Positions 28,896-37,155 of a stretch of 64,000 nt of DNA are shown here, piece by piece. Positions within the stretch are counted from its first letter, which is position 1; every line of letters starts with the position of its first letter. The position numbers were made by a program, and so were the translations under genes. The stretch comes from Candidatus Kapaibacterium sp. (GTDB lineage Bacteria; Bacteroidota; Ignavibacteria; Kapaibacteriales; UBA2268), in the NCBI GenBank assembly GCA_937927515.1, contig CALBDO010000002.1, forward strand, positions 139,001 to 203,000, read 5' to 3'. The notes beneath the pieces are model-generated. The model was not told the origin of the DNA and did not search any database. It saw nothing but the letters and a program-made list of their open reading frames with translations.

Positions 28896-29288
28896 ATGGC
28901 AAACAGTCAAAGATATACTAGGGAAATACCTCGGCGCTATCGCTTGGAAGCTCAAAAGTTTCCAAGTGGCTTTGTTTCCTTGCCAAGAAGATACGTAGAC
29001 CCTATTTCTGGGAGCAAGGAATACGAAAACATCAAGCTCAAAGGTACTGGCACTATACTTACTTATACCATTATACACGTCACGAGCGACCAATTTAAGT
29101 TTATCACACCCTATGCAGTAGCTATAATCGAAACTGACGAAGGAGCACGAATAACAGCAATGATAACCGACACAAGCTTCGAGGATATCAAAATTGGTGC
29201 TCGAGTGGAATTGGTGTTCCGCAAAATAATGGAGGAAGGGCCAAGCGGAATAGTAAATTACGGATACAAAGCAAAAGTTATTGTTTAG
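28896..29288 (+). CDS. DUF35 OB-fold protein lacking zinc-ribbon cysteines, thiolase/HMG-CoA synthase partner
   Basis: Small acyl-CoA-binding scaffold that, in archaea, bridges thiolase and HMG-CoA synthase and shares a CoA channel. The 130-residue product starts at the ATG at 28896, one base after the thiolase stop, with GGAGGG at 28882-28887. The N-terminal helix, the PRRYVDP turn and the OB-fold (GTILTYTIIHV to C-terminal VNYGYKAKVIV) match DUF35. However, the rubredoxin-like ribbon CxxCG..PPRxxCPxCGS reads KFPSG..PRRYVDPISGS, so all four zinc ligands are replaced. The fold may stand without zinc. A longer frame from 28848 is an overlap artefact. Confidence 0.87.
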   Translation: MANSQRYTREIPRRYRLEAQKFPSGFVSLPRRYVDPISGSKEYENIKLKGTGTILTYTIIHVTSDQFKFITPYAVAIIETDEGARITAMITDTSFEDIKIGARVELVFRKIMEEGPSGIVNYGYKAKVIV

Positions 29289-29311
29289 TTGTGCTTTAAA
29301 CATATTTTCGA

Positions 29312-29349
29312 GGGTATTTTACATATGACCATGTAAAATACCCTTTTTT
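29312..29349 (+). terminator. rho-independent terminator of the HMG-CoA synthase operon
   Basis: Perfect 13-base stem, GGGTATTTTACAT at 29312-29324 and ATGTAAAATACCC at 29331-29343, with a 6-base loop and then six T. It lies 24 bases behind the DUF35 stop. The opposite strand has no T-run, so it acts rightward. Confidence 0.9.
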
Positions 29350-29412
29350 CCTACATAAGCAACAGCAGGGAATAAGCAAGCAAGATAAGTTACAGGGAAG
29401 CGTAATTGAAAA

Positions 29413-30678
29413 TTATGTTTTCAAAGTCTTTTTCTTTGCTGCGGGGAACAAGACATTATTCAAAATGAGGCGATAACCTGGAGAGTTTTTATGAAGACTT
29501 AGGTCTGTAGGTGGGTCACCAACGAGATGTTGATAATCTTCCGGGTCGTGACCGCCGTAGAAAGAGAACATTCCCCTGCCGAAGTTTCCATGTAAATATC
29601 TAACCTCGTCGGTACCTTCCCTAATACCCAAAATTGTAATACCCTTTTTGATTTTACTCAAATGAAAAGCAGTGGTTTGCCCCAGAAATCCTTTGATAAC
29701 ATTTACGTGATTTTGAGTTAACATAGTTGGAACTGGGTCAAATTTTGCTGAGAATTCGAATAAAGTAAAATAGTCATTGTTTTGGTCGATTTTTCTAATG
29801 TCGGGTGGGCAATCAATGTCGGAAAATTCGTAGTAAAAAGGGTCCATGATAAGATTGAAATTTTCGAATGCAAGTGTTTGAGAAAAATCGAGTTTTGAAT
29901 TAGCGTTTGGGTCGGCTGGGTCCCCATCGAAAACAGATTCGCAGATGTCCACATTATGAGCTGCAAGAGCAATGTCGTAAGTGTCCGTAGCACTACACAT
30001 AGCAAAGAGAAACCCACCATTGGCAACATATTCACGAATCTTGAATGCAACGGCAAGCTTCATCTCCGAGACTTTAGCGAAACCTAATTTCTTTGCCATT
30101 GTTTCGTTGAGAGTTACCTGCTCTATGTACCAAGGAGCATTTGAATAGGAAGCCCAGAATTTTCCGTACTGACCGGTAAAGTCCTCGTGATGCAAATGTA
30201 GCCAATCGTATTCGGATAATCTGCCCTGCAATACTTCTTCGTCCCAGAGTATATCGTGTTCAATTCCAGCGTAACTTAGAACAAGCAAAACTGCATCATC
30301 CCAAGGTTGTGTACCCGGAGAAGCATAAACGGCAATCTTTGGAGCTTTTTCTAAACGTATTAGTTCCATATTTTCATCTGGACTTTGAACGAGAGAGTAA
30401 ATTTGAGAAGCACTGGCTCCATCGAGAATTTCAAAAGTGACGCCCCGAATTCTTGCCTCGGTTTCGACAAGTGGATTGTAATCAGTAATAAAAGAGCCAC
30501 CACGGTAATTTAAAAGCCAATCCACAGCCTGACCCTGTTTCAAAGTCCAATATGCTAGCCCATAGGACTTCAAATGGTCTGTTTGAGTAAAATCCATCGG
30601 AATTAGCAACTTTTGTGAATATGCAATTGTTGCTGAAAAAAGAAAAAAGACAAAAATGTATAAAAAATTCCTTCCCAT
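29413..30678 (-). CDS. secreted protein of the family often labelled asparagine synthetase B
   Basis: Exported protein of 421 residues with a signal peptide MGRNFLYIFVFFLFSATIAYS. Bacteroidota relatives begin similarly (KLLIPMDFTQTDHLKSYGLAYW, LLNYRGGSF) and are database-named asparagine synthetase B, but neither an Ntn glutaminase nor the AMP-forming synthetase domain is present. The middle part (KIAVYASPGTQPWDDAV ... LSEYDWLHLHHEDFTG ... GGFLFAMCSATDTYDIALA) looks like a Rossmann or class I amidotransferase-like fold, with Cys in AMCSATD as a possible nucleophile. The substrate is unknown. It sits alone, 125 bases behind rpiB. Confidence 0.8.
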   Translation of the reverse strand: MGRNFLYIFVFFLFSATIAYSQKLLIPMDFTQTDHLKSYGLAYWTLKQGQAVDWLLNYRGGSFITDYNPLVETEARIRGVTFEILDGASASQIYSLVQSPDENMELIRLEKAPKIAVYASPGTQPWDDAVLLVLSYAGIEHDILWDEEVLQGRLSEYDWLHLHHEDFTGQYGKFWASYSNAPWYIEQVTLNETMAKKLGFAKVSEMKLAVAFKIREYVANGGFLFAMCSATDTYDIALAAHNVDICESVFDGDPADPNANSKLDFSQTLAFENFNLIMDPFYYEFSDIDCPPDIRKIDQNNDYFTLFEFSAKFDPVPTMLTQNHVNVIKGFLGQTTAFHLSKIKKGITILGIREGTDEVRYLHGNFGRGMFSFYGGHDPEDYQHLVGDPPTDLSLHKNSPGYRLILNNVLFPAAKKKTLKT

Positions 30679-30803
30679 AGTTTTTTCAATTGAGTAAACT
30701 TAAAAAACGATATGTCTAAAAGTATATTTCAAAATTGGAACTTTCAAAAAAAATAAAATTAAGCTAAAATTTCTTGTATATTAACTAATGAACGAAAAAA
30801 GGT

Positions 30804-31244
30804 TTAAAGCCCAGTTAACTGATGGATTTTAACTTTACGGCGTTCATGCCGGTTACCTTCGAACTTTTCGCTTAAAAAAGCGAGAGCAATTTCTTTGGCA
30901 AGCTCGAACGAAATCAAACGAGCACCAAGAGTGAGGATATTAGCATCATTATGCAATCGAGCTAACTTTGCCATTTCGACTGAACAACAGTTGGCAGCAC
31001 GAATACCATTTATTTTATTAGCAACGATGCTCATTCCTATACCAGAGCCACAAATCAAAATTCCAAAACTATATTCACCGGTGGATACACTTTTTGCCAA
31101 TGGATAAGCAAAGTCCGGATAATCACAAGATTCGTAGGAGCTACAGCCGAAGTCGACTACATTGTAGCCGACCTCGGCAAGAAATTCCTTCAATTTTTCT
31201 TTATATTCAAAACCAGCATGGTCGGAACCAATTGCGATATTCAT
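30804..31244 (-). CDS. rpiB: ribose-5-phosphate isomerase B
   Basis: Interconverts ribose-5-phosphate and ribulose-5-phosphate in the non-oxidative pentose phosphate pathway. The 146-residue LacAB-type protein has GSDHAGFEYKEKL at 6-18, catalytic Cys65 in LICGSGIGMSIVANK, and NDANILTLGAR. It begins 5 bases behind the nuoB stop and is probably read from the nuoA promoter. Confidence 0.95.
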   Translation of the reverse strand: MNIAIGSDHAGFEYKEKLKEFLAEVGYNVVDFGCSSYESCDYPDFAYPLAKSVSTGEYSFGILICGSGIGMSIVANKINGIRAANCCSVEMAKLARLHNDANILTLGARLISFELAKEIALAFLSEKFEGNRHERRKVKIHQLTGL

Positions 31245-31249
31245 AGAAA

Positions 31250-31804
31250 TTAAATTATAATATCTGCCATTGGCGTATGGTATTCTTCCTGTTTAGGAGT
31301 AGGCGAGACATTTTTTCCAAAATTGAATAAAATCGGCTTATGTTTCTTCTCGATTTTTTCTTGGATAATCATCAATGCTTTGATTAATGCCTCGGGACGT
31401 GGTGGACAACCAGATACATAAGCATCAACGGGGAGAAATTGGTCGATGCCTTGAACAACAGGATAGCTGCGAAACATACCACCGGTAGATGCACACACAC
31501 CCATAGAAATAACCCATTTAGGGTCTGGCATCTGGTCGTATATTTTTCGCACAACCCAAGCCATTTTGTAGGTAACCGTTCCAGCAACGATTAATAAATC
31601 CGATTGACGTGGCGTCATTCTAAAAACTTCAGAACCGAAGCGAGCAACATCGAAACGTGGCGAAGCAAATGCCATCATTTCAATGGCACAGCAAGAAATT
31701 CCCAAGGGCATTGGCCAGACGGAGCTTTTCTGTGCCCATTTCAAAAGCGATTCGACTGTTGTGGTTAGAAAACCATCCTGTCCCAATAATTTATCTAATC
31801 CCAT
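31250..31804 (-). CDS. nuoB: NADH-quinone oxidoreductase subunit B
   Basis: Complex I subunit that holds the terminal [4Fe-4S] cluster N2 next to quinone. The 184-residue product has the ligands Cys38-Cys39 in [10 protein letters not shown], then VCASTGGMF and [10 protein letters not shown]. The sequence is complete. It overlaps nuoA by 10 bases. The genes normally next (nuoC, nuoD and so on) are absent; rpiB follows instead, so the rest of complex I is encoded elsewhere. Confidence 0.96.
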   Translation of the reverse strand: MGLDKLLGQDGFLTTTVESLLKWAQKSSVWPMPLGISCCAIEMMAFASPRFDVARFGSEVFRMTPRQSDLLIVAGTVTYKMAWVVRKIYDQMPDPKWVISMGVCASTGGMFRSYPVVQGIDQFLPVDAYVSGCPPRPEALIKALMIIQEKIEKKHKPILFNFGKNVSPTPKQEEYHTPMADIII

Positions 31805-32151
31805 TGTAATCCTCCTTTTTTTAATTCATAATAATAACCAGCAAAGAGAATAATTACAAAGACTATCATCGCCCAGAATCCAACAGAATCGAGCGAAGAA
31901 AAAGAAACTGCCCACGGATAGAGAAAGACAACTTCGATATCGAAGACAATGAAGCTCATAGCAATGAGATAAAATTTAACAGAAAATCTTTCGCGGGCCG
32001 TGCGAAATGGTACCATACCGCTTTCGTAAGTTGTTATTTTTTCGCGTGTTACACGGCGTGCTCCCATCCATTCGGAAAGAATTAGGAATACAAAGGCAAA
32101 CAAAAAACCCAAAGTGACCATCAAAATAAGCGGAATGTAACTTTCTATCAT
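31795..32151 (-). CDS. nuoA: NADH-quinone oxidoreductase subunit A
   Basis: Small membrane subunit of complex I at the hinge between arms. The 118-residue product has three membrane helices (about 8-28, 62-82 and 91-111). The loop between the first two has the [24 protein letters not shown] motif, and [11 protein letters not shown] follows. Start at 32151, 24 bases from a TATTTTTG promoter-like element. It heads the nuoA-nuoB-rpiB unit. Confidence 0.95.
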   Translation of the reverse strand: MIESYIPLILMVTLGFLFAFVFLILSEWMGARRVTREKITTYESGMVPFRTARERFSVKFYLIAMSFIVFDIEVVFLYPWAVSFSSLDSVGFWAMIVFVIILFAGYYYELKKGGLQWD

Positions 32152-32175
32152 ACTGAAACAAAATTTTTAAAAAAT

Positions 32176-32183
32176 CAAAAATA
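32176..32183 (-). promoter_or_regulatory. candidate -7 element of nuoA-nuoB-rpiB
   Basis: Minus-strand TATTTTTG, a full match to TAnnTTTG, 24 bases upstream of the nuoA ATG. No good -33 TTTG at standard spacing. Confidence 0.45.
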
Positions 32184-32272
32184 GTAAAAAAGTTTAAACG
32201 AAAATACATCTAATTATTGCATAGTGAGTATTTTGTCATTTAAGTTAATTTTATTAAATTGCATTTCGGTGT

Positions 32273-32347
32273 GGGCGGATAGCTCAGCTGGTATAGAGCG
32301 CCTGCCTTACAAGCAGGAGGTCGGGAGTTCGAGTCTCTCTTCGCCCA
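32273..32347 (+). tRNA. tRNA-Val (anticodon TAC)
   Basis: 75-base cloverleaf. The acceptor GGGCGGA pairs with TTCGCCC, the D-arm is GCTC/GAGC, the anticodon stem CCTGC/GCAGG closes loop CTTACAA with anticodon TAC, and the T-arm is GGGAG-TTCGAGT-CTCTC. The discriminator is A and CCA is not encoded. A TTTG with TAAATTG 19 bases later lies about 40-20 bases upstream, near the Bacteroidota promoter pattern. Confidence 0.97.
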
Positions 32348-32356
32348 CAAGAATTT

Positions 32357-32442
32357 GCAGAAGTGGCGGAACTGGCAGACGCGCTGGACTCAAAATCCAG
32401 TGGGCTTAAAAACCCGTGCGGGTTCGACTCCCGCCTTCTGCA
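32357..32442 (+). tRNA. tRNA-Leu (anticodon CAA)
   Basis: 86-base class II tRNA, 9 bases after tRNA-Val and probably in the same transcript. The acceptor GCAGAAG pairs with CTTCTGC; the anticodon stem TGGA/TCCA closes a loop with CAA, which reads UUG. The long variable arm TGGGCTTAAAAACCCG forms its own stem, as expected for leucine. The T-arm is GCGGG-TTCGACT-CCCGC. CCA is not encoded. Confidence 0.97.
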
Positions 32443-32599
32443 CAAGCAAGGCCATCTTCTAAGCTTCAAATACTCAACAGGATATTTCCTCTACGCTTGG
32501 CGCAATGATTGAAACTACATAAGGATTATCGAATTCAATTTTTAGACATTTTGAGCGTAAAAAAACTTTTATCAATAAATATCCAGTGAAATCTTAATT

Positions 32600-35101
32600 T
32601 CAATTTGACTTTGAATTTTGTTTTTTCTTTGAAATAGATAAATAGACTCCAAAGCCAATGACAATTATTGTTAAAACATTTGCAACAAGCGAATATGTTT
32701 TGCCGCGCTCAAAGCCAGGGGAAACAAATTTCATTTCGATTGTATGTCTACCAGCAGGAACTACAATTGCACGAAATGCATAGTTTGCTTTGATTATATT
32801 AATTTCTTTACCATCGATATAAGCTTTCCAATATGGATAATATATTTCCGAAATAAACAACAAAGACTTCACTTTCGTTTCGGTTTCCAACTTTATCAAT
32901 TCGTTTTTGCGCTCCAAGAAATTCACTACAGCAGTTGTGTCGAAACCAATATCAGAGATATCGATAGGATTTTCAATAAACATTGTATCGACTGGATTGA
33001 AATCGCCACGTTTCAAATGGTAAAGGATTTCAATTGGTTTTTGAACTACTGCATTTCGGACAAAAAATGCTCTTGGATAGTAACCATCATTTGGATAGAC
33101 AAAAGCTTCGAAATTTAGACCTCGGTAAATTGGTTCGATGCCATCGAGCTTTCTAGTCAAAACAATGTATTTGACGTTTAATAAATTCCATAAAAAGGGA
33201 TTGTAAAGTTGCGAGGTAGAACCCTGCATCCCCTCCACATTTGCCACATCCATTAAGTCCTGATAAACTCGAAGCTTAGCTGCGTGATAGCCGTTAATGT
33301 TTTCCACAAGGTAGTAAGCAGTGAGATTTGCTGGATTGGTGGAGAAATCGGCAATTCGGTAGATTGCAGTGTCTCTTTTAATAAAATCGTATATGTCTTT
33401 TCTGGACTCGAAAAATGCAGATGTGCCTTCTTCCTTTGAATACTCCATTCTTTCGCTATCAATTCTAAATAAATCTAAAACCGTTATCAAACCAAACACA
33501 AAAATCAAGGTCGCATACTGGATTTTGTTTTGAATAAATAACGCAGAAATAAAACCAAAAGCCACAAGGAAGATAGCATTTACGTAGAAGTCTTGAATAG
33601 TTTTAGCCCAAACGAATTCTTGAAGTTCACGCACAATTTCGAAGCCATAAGCTTTTGCATATGCTTGAAAATTCTCCGAAGCGCCGACCGCACTGATATA
33701 AGAGGACTTCATAAATGCCGAGAAAAAGAATGCCACAAGAAGGAAAATTAAAGGTAGGGCAACTAACCATACAATGAACTTTTTGTATCGACTTGGATTT
33801 TGTCTCATTTCAACTATTGCTTTGATGCCGAAAGCAGCCAATATTGGAACAGAATAATGCACCAAAACCAATGCCATAGAGGGAGCACGAAATTTACTAA
33901 ATGAAGGAAAGTAATTGTAAAACAAATTGTAAAGAAAGGATAGATTTTTTCCGAAGGATAAAAACACTCCAAATAAAGAAATTAAAAACAAAGCTTGAAC
34001 AAAAACATCCTTGCGAAAATAAATAAGACCAACAATCCCAAGAGCTAAAACAATAATACCCATATATGGCGGAGAATCTTCAGATTCTTTTGTTCCCCAA
34101 TAAGTTGAGGCTTTACCACGTTGATAATCCCTAATGCCATAGCCGTAATAGCTTGGAACGATAAAAGTTAATAGTTCTTTAGGATGATACGACCACATTG
34201 TAGCATAATCGTAATCACTTTTGTCGACTTTTTGGGATTTATCTGTATGAACCTTTACTATTGGAGCTGAACCACGAACGGAATATGGAGCATACTCGAA
34301 CGTGGATAGATACCTATCGGCAGACATAAGGAATGCAATTGCAAGAGAGACTGCGACAATGAAAGCAGTGCGAAGACGAGACAAAACATTTTCTCTCTTA
34401 ATGGCACCAGCAATAAAATCGTAGATAATATAGATTGCCAACGCAAGCCCACCATAGAATATCATTTGCAGATGGTTCCCGACAAACATAACAGCAAAAG
34501 CCACAATGAGTAAACCAAAATTTATTAATGAAAATTTTTCTTTCAGTTTCTCTACGAAAAGAAACAAATATGGAAACATTCCCAAGACAATAGGCTTTGT
34601 ATTGTGACCAATCATAATCCAAGTAATAACATAAGTGGAGAAAACTGCAGCAAAAGAAGAAAACAAAGCAGTGGTTTTATTAAATTTTTTATAACGCAAT
34701 AGCCAATAAATTCCAAAGCCATATAACAAATAGAAAAATATTACACGTGCAACATCGCTACCAAAAATACCACCAAAACCAGTACTAATATTTATGATAA
34801 TTATGCCAATAATGTCCCATACCCGATTCCCAGTAACAAGCAAAGATGCATATGCAGGCATTCCACTAAATATTAATGGTATCCACAAAGGAAAGTTACC
34901 TGATTTGTTTGCTTGCTCCACAAAAGGACGGAATGCAAAAGAGGATAGATTGTCGAAATCAATAAATCCACCACCGGTGATTGCCCCCCAGAAGAAACCA
35001 AAAACTAATACAGCCAAAATAATTAACGCCAACCAGTCCTGATACTTCTCTGGTATCAAAGGCTTTTTTACTTGTTGTTTTCTTACGACCTGTTTTGCCA
35101 T
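32600..35101 (-). CDS. YfhO-family membrane protein (putative GT-C type glycosyltransferase)
   Basis: Large polytopic inner-membrane protein. In Firmicutes YfhO glycosylates lipoteichoic acid or similar polymers; in Bacteroidota the substrate is unknown. From the ATG at 35101 (AGGAG 8 bases upstream) it has 833 residues: a short basic cytoplasmic start (MAKQVVRKQQVKKPL), about 12-13 membrane helices up to near residue 580, then an extracytoplasmic C-terminal domain with a beta-rich YPYWKAYIDGKEINI segment, and a final helix. The first large loop (FIDFDNLSSFAFRPFVEQ) carries the acidic residues typical of GT-C enzymes. The frame extends to 35164 without support. Confidence 0.85.
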   Translation of the reverse strand: MAKQVVRKQQVKKPLIPEKYQDWLALIILAVLVFGFFWGAITGGGFIDFDNLSSFAFRPFVEQANKSGNFPLWIPLIFSGMPAYASLLVTGNRVWDIIGIIIINISTGFGGIFGSDVARVIFFYLLYGFGIYWLLRYKKFNKTTALFSSFAAVFSTYVITWIMIGHNTKPIVLGMFPYLFLFVEKLKEKFSLINFGLLIVAFAVMFVGNHLQMIFYGGLALAIYIIYDFIAGAIKRENVLSRLRTAFIVAVSLAIAFLMSADRYLSTFEYAPYSVRGSAPIVKVHTDKSQKVDKSDYDYATMWSYHPKELLTFIVPSYYGYGIRDYQRGKASTYWGTKESEDSPPYMGIIVLALGIVGLIYFRKDVFVQALFLISLFGVFLSFGKNLSFLYNLFYNYFPSFSKFRAPSMALVLVHYSVPILAAFGIKAIVEMRQNPSRYKKFIVWLVALPLIFLLVAFFFSAFMKSSYISAVGASENFQAYAKAYGFEIVRELQEFVWAKTIQDFYVNAIFLVAFGFISALFIQNKIQYATLIFVFGLITVLDLFRIDSERMEYSKEEGTSAFFESRKDIYDFIKRDTAIYRIADFSTNPANLTAYYLVENINGYHAAKLRVYQDLMDVANVEGMQGSTSQLYNPFLWNLLNVKYIVLTRKLDGIEPIYRGLNFEAFVYPNDGYYPRAFFVRNAVVQKPIEILYHLKRGDFNPVDTMFIENPIDISDIGFDTTAVVNFLERKNELIKLETETKVKSLLFISEIYYPYWKAYIDGKEINIIKANYAFRAIVVPAGRHTIEMKFVSPGFERGKTYSLVANVLTIIVIGFGVYLSISKKKQNSKSN

Positions 35102-35175
35102 AAACAATTCTCCTTTTTTTACATTGATTTTAAATATTTTTGCAAAATATAATTTTTTGAACAAAGAATAAAAGA

Positions 35176-36090
35176 ATGAAAATCGAAGAAGCGAAAATTG
35201 TCTTTATGGGCAATCCAGAGTTTGCCATCCCTGCACTGGAGAAAATACACCAAGCTTTCGGGATTTGCTTAGTTGTTACAAACCCCGACAAACCTGCTGG
35301 CAGAGGACTGAAACCAACACCGACGCCTGTTAAAATCAAAGCAACAGAATTGAATATTCCTGTGCTACAACCGGATAAACTCAAAGACTCCACTTTTTGC
35401 GAACGAATCAAAGAAATATCCCCAGATATTATCGTTGTGATTGCTTTTAAGATTCTTCCCCCAGAGGTTTTCACTTCTGCAAGGATTGCCAGTTTCAATG
35501 TTCATCCTAGCTTGCTACCGAAATACCGAGGTCCAGCGCCTATCAATTGGCAAATTATCAACGGAGAAAAAACCACAGGTTTGACAACCTTTGTGCTCCA
35601 AGAGCAAGTTGATGCTGGTAATATTTTACTTCAATGGGAATATCCAATACCCGAGGGTTTCACCGCGGGCGACCTTCACGACTTCCTCGCTCCATTGGCT
35701 GGGGACATTGCAGTAGAAACTTGTAAAATTCTACTCAAAGGTAATTATACTCTTCGCAAACAAGACGAACAATCTGCAACCAAAGCCCCCAAAATATTTC
35801 CACATCAATGTCAGATAAATTGGGAGCAAAATTGCGTTGCTCTTCGCAATTTTATACACGGAGTGTCTCCAAATCCTGGCGCTTGGACAATTTTGGATGG
35901 TAAGCGATTTAAAATCTACCGCTGTAGTTACGAAATCAAACAACACACTACTCCGTTTGGCAAAGCCATTATTGATTCTGGCAAAATGCAATTTCCTTGT
36001 CTTGATGGTTACATTATTCCTCTTGAAATACAAATCGAGGGCAAGAAAGTAATGAAAATTGACGATTTCCTGCGTGGCTACCGACCCTGA
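35176..36090 (+). CDS. fmt: methionyl-tRNA formyltransferase
   Basis: Formylates the initiator Met-tRNA using 10-formyl-tetrahydrofolate. The 304-residue product has the N-terminal Rossmann start VFMGNPEFAIPALE, the catalytic FNVHPSLLPKYRGPAPINW block near residues 108-126, the acidic QVDAGNIL segment, and the C-terminal OB-like domain. The def gene is not adjacent. Its 3' end overlaps the convergent lipoprotein gene by 13 bases. Confidence 0.97.
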   Translation: MKIEEAKIVFMGNPEFAIPALEKIHQAFGICLVVTNPDKPAGRGLKPTPTPVKIKATELNIPVLQPDKLKDSTFCERIKEISPDIIVVIAFKILPPEVFTSARIASFNVHPSLLPKYRGPAPINWQIINGEKTTGLTTFVLQEQVDAGNILLQWEYPIPEGFTAGDLHDFLAPLAGDIAVETCKILLKGNYTLRKQDEQSATKAPKIFPHQCQINWEQNCVALRNFIHGVSPNPGAWTILDGKRFKIYRCSYEIKQHTTPFGKAIIDSGKMQFPCLDGYIIPLEIQIEGKKVMKIDDFLRGYRP

Positions 36091-36407
36091 ATTTCCTTCT
36101 TTCTTAGCTCAATTACTTCACGAGCTGCTTGGTTTCGAATGGAATCCATCATTTCATTGAATTTCCTTACGTCTTTGGTTCGGAGTTCCCAAGAAAAATC
36201 GAGAAACTTTCGAAAGGTAAACCCATTGTGCTTTAAAATTTCCATCACCTTTTTATTAGCTTCTACAGAATCTTCGATGGTATAGCGCGCAATCAAAATT
36301 TCTTTATATGTTTTCATAAATTTCTTCTCTGCGGAACTGTATCTTTCCCTCTGACAAGAAAGAAGAATCAAAGAAAAGAAAAAAATGAAAATTAAACCTT
36401 TTTTCAT
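36078..36407 (-). CDS. small lipoprotein of unknown function
   Basis: 109-residue product beginning MKKGLIFIFFFSLILLSCQRE; the lipobox LLSC puts the acylated cysteine at 18. The mature part is helical and charged (KTYKEILIARYTIEDS, VMEILKHNGFTFRKFLDF, MMDSIRNQ). The layout resembles Bacteroidota DUF4296-type lipoproteins, but I cannot confirm the family. The ATG at 36407 lies 1 base after the MlaF-like ATPase stop, so it is coupled to that gene and might be its envelope partner. The longer frame to 36491 is an overlap artefact. Confidence 0.75.
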   Translation of the reverse strand: MKKGLIFIFFFSLILLSCQRERYSSAEKKFMKTYKEILIARYTIEDSVEANKKVMEILKHNGFTFRKFLDFSWELRTKDVRKFNEMMDSIRNQAAREVIELRKKEIQGR

Positions 36408-36408
36408 A

Positions 36409-37155
36409 CTATCCTGGTAATCTATTGAAAAAGTTGTAAACGAGAACATTATCTTTTCTATTTGCCAACTCAGTAGGTGTACCAGTAGCAATAATAGTTT
36501 TTGCAGATTTGTCGAGCATAATAACCCGATGGCTTATCCGCATAATACTTGCTAGGTCGTGTGTTACGACTATCATGGTAATTCCAAGCATTCTATTCAA
36601 ATTAATTATCAATTCATCAAGTGAAGCCGAGGTCACTGGGTCCAACCCAGAGGAAGGTTCATCGAAGCATAGTATTTGTGGGTCGAGAGCAAGTGCTCGT
36701 GCAATCCCAGCTCTTTTACGCATTCCTCCGCTTAGTTGCGAAGGTAAATATTCTTCGTAGCCGGAAAGTTGAACGAGATTTAACTTGAAACGCACTATTT
36801 GTTTAATTCTCTCCTCCGAAAGCTTTGTATAGGCTTTCAAAGGCAATTCAATATTCTCGTATAAAGTCATCGATGCAATCAAGCCACTCGATTGAAAAAG
36901 AACACCAAAGCTTTTCAAAATTTGATTTCGCTCTTTGTCTTTTGCCTTCGTAAGATTTCTTCCATTGATGATTATCTCCCCAGTAGTAGGAGTTTCCAAG
37001 CCAATTATCTGACGTAATAAAGTGCTTTTGCCACAGCCACTGCCGCCCACAATAACAAATATCTCGCCAGGATATATCTCTATATTTATATCTTTCAAAA
37101 TTAGTTGATTGTCGTATACAACTGATAAATTTTTAACTTGAACTATCGGATACAT
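36409..37155 (-). CDS. MlaF-like ABC transporter ATP-binding protein
   Basis: Cytoplasmic ATPase of the Mla/Mkl phospholipid-transport type. The 248-residue product has Walker A GGSGCGKSTLL near 36-46, the signature LSGGMRKRAGIARALALDP, Walker B ILCFDEPSSGLDP and the H-loop VVTHD. The MRKRAGIARA wording is characteristic of MlaF. The permease (MlaE) and substrate-binding (MlaD) genes are not next to it. Start ATG at 37155, with AGGGA just upstream, overlaps the murQ end by 23 bases. Confidence 0.88.
   Translation of the reverse strand: MYPIVQVKNLSVVYDNQLILKDINIEIYPGEIFVIVGGSGCGKSTLLRQIIGLETPTTGEIIINGRNLTKAKDKERNQILKSFGVLFQSSGLIASMTLYENIELPLKAYTKLSEERIKQIVRFKLNLVQLSGYEEYLPSQLSGGMRKRAGIARALALDPQILCFDEPSSGLDPVTSASLDELIINLNRMLGITMIVVTHDLASIMRISHRVIMLDKSAKTIIATGTPTELANRKDNVLVYNFFNRLPG

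Noticed and set aside
28698-29303. 201-residue minus-strand frame opposite thiolase and DUF35
   Set aside because: The opposite genes are well supported by family motifs; the shadow has no start signal and a nonsense, Phe/Ser/His-rich composition.
29413-30678. Asparagine synthetase B as a functional name
   Set aside because: The protein is exported and lacks the Ntn glutaminase cysteine at position 2 and the synthetase PP-loop, so I do not transfer that function.
32224-32469. Short open frames over the tRNA-Val/tRNA-Leu pair
   Set aside because: Both strands here are explained by two complete cloverleaf structures.
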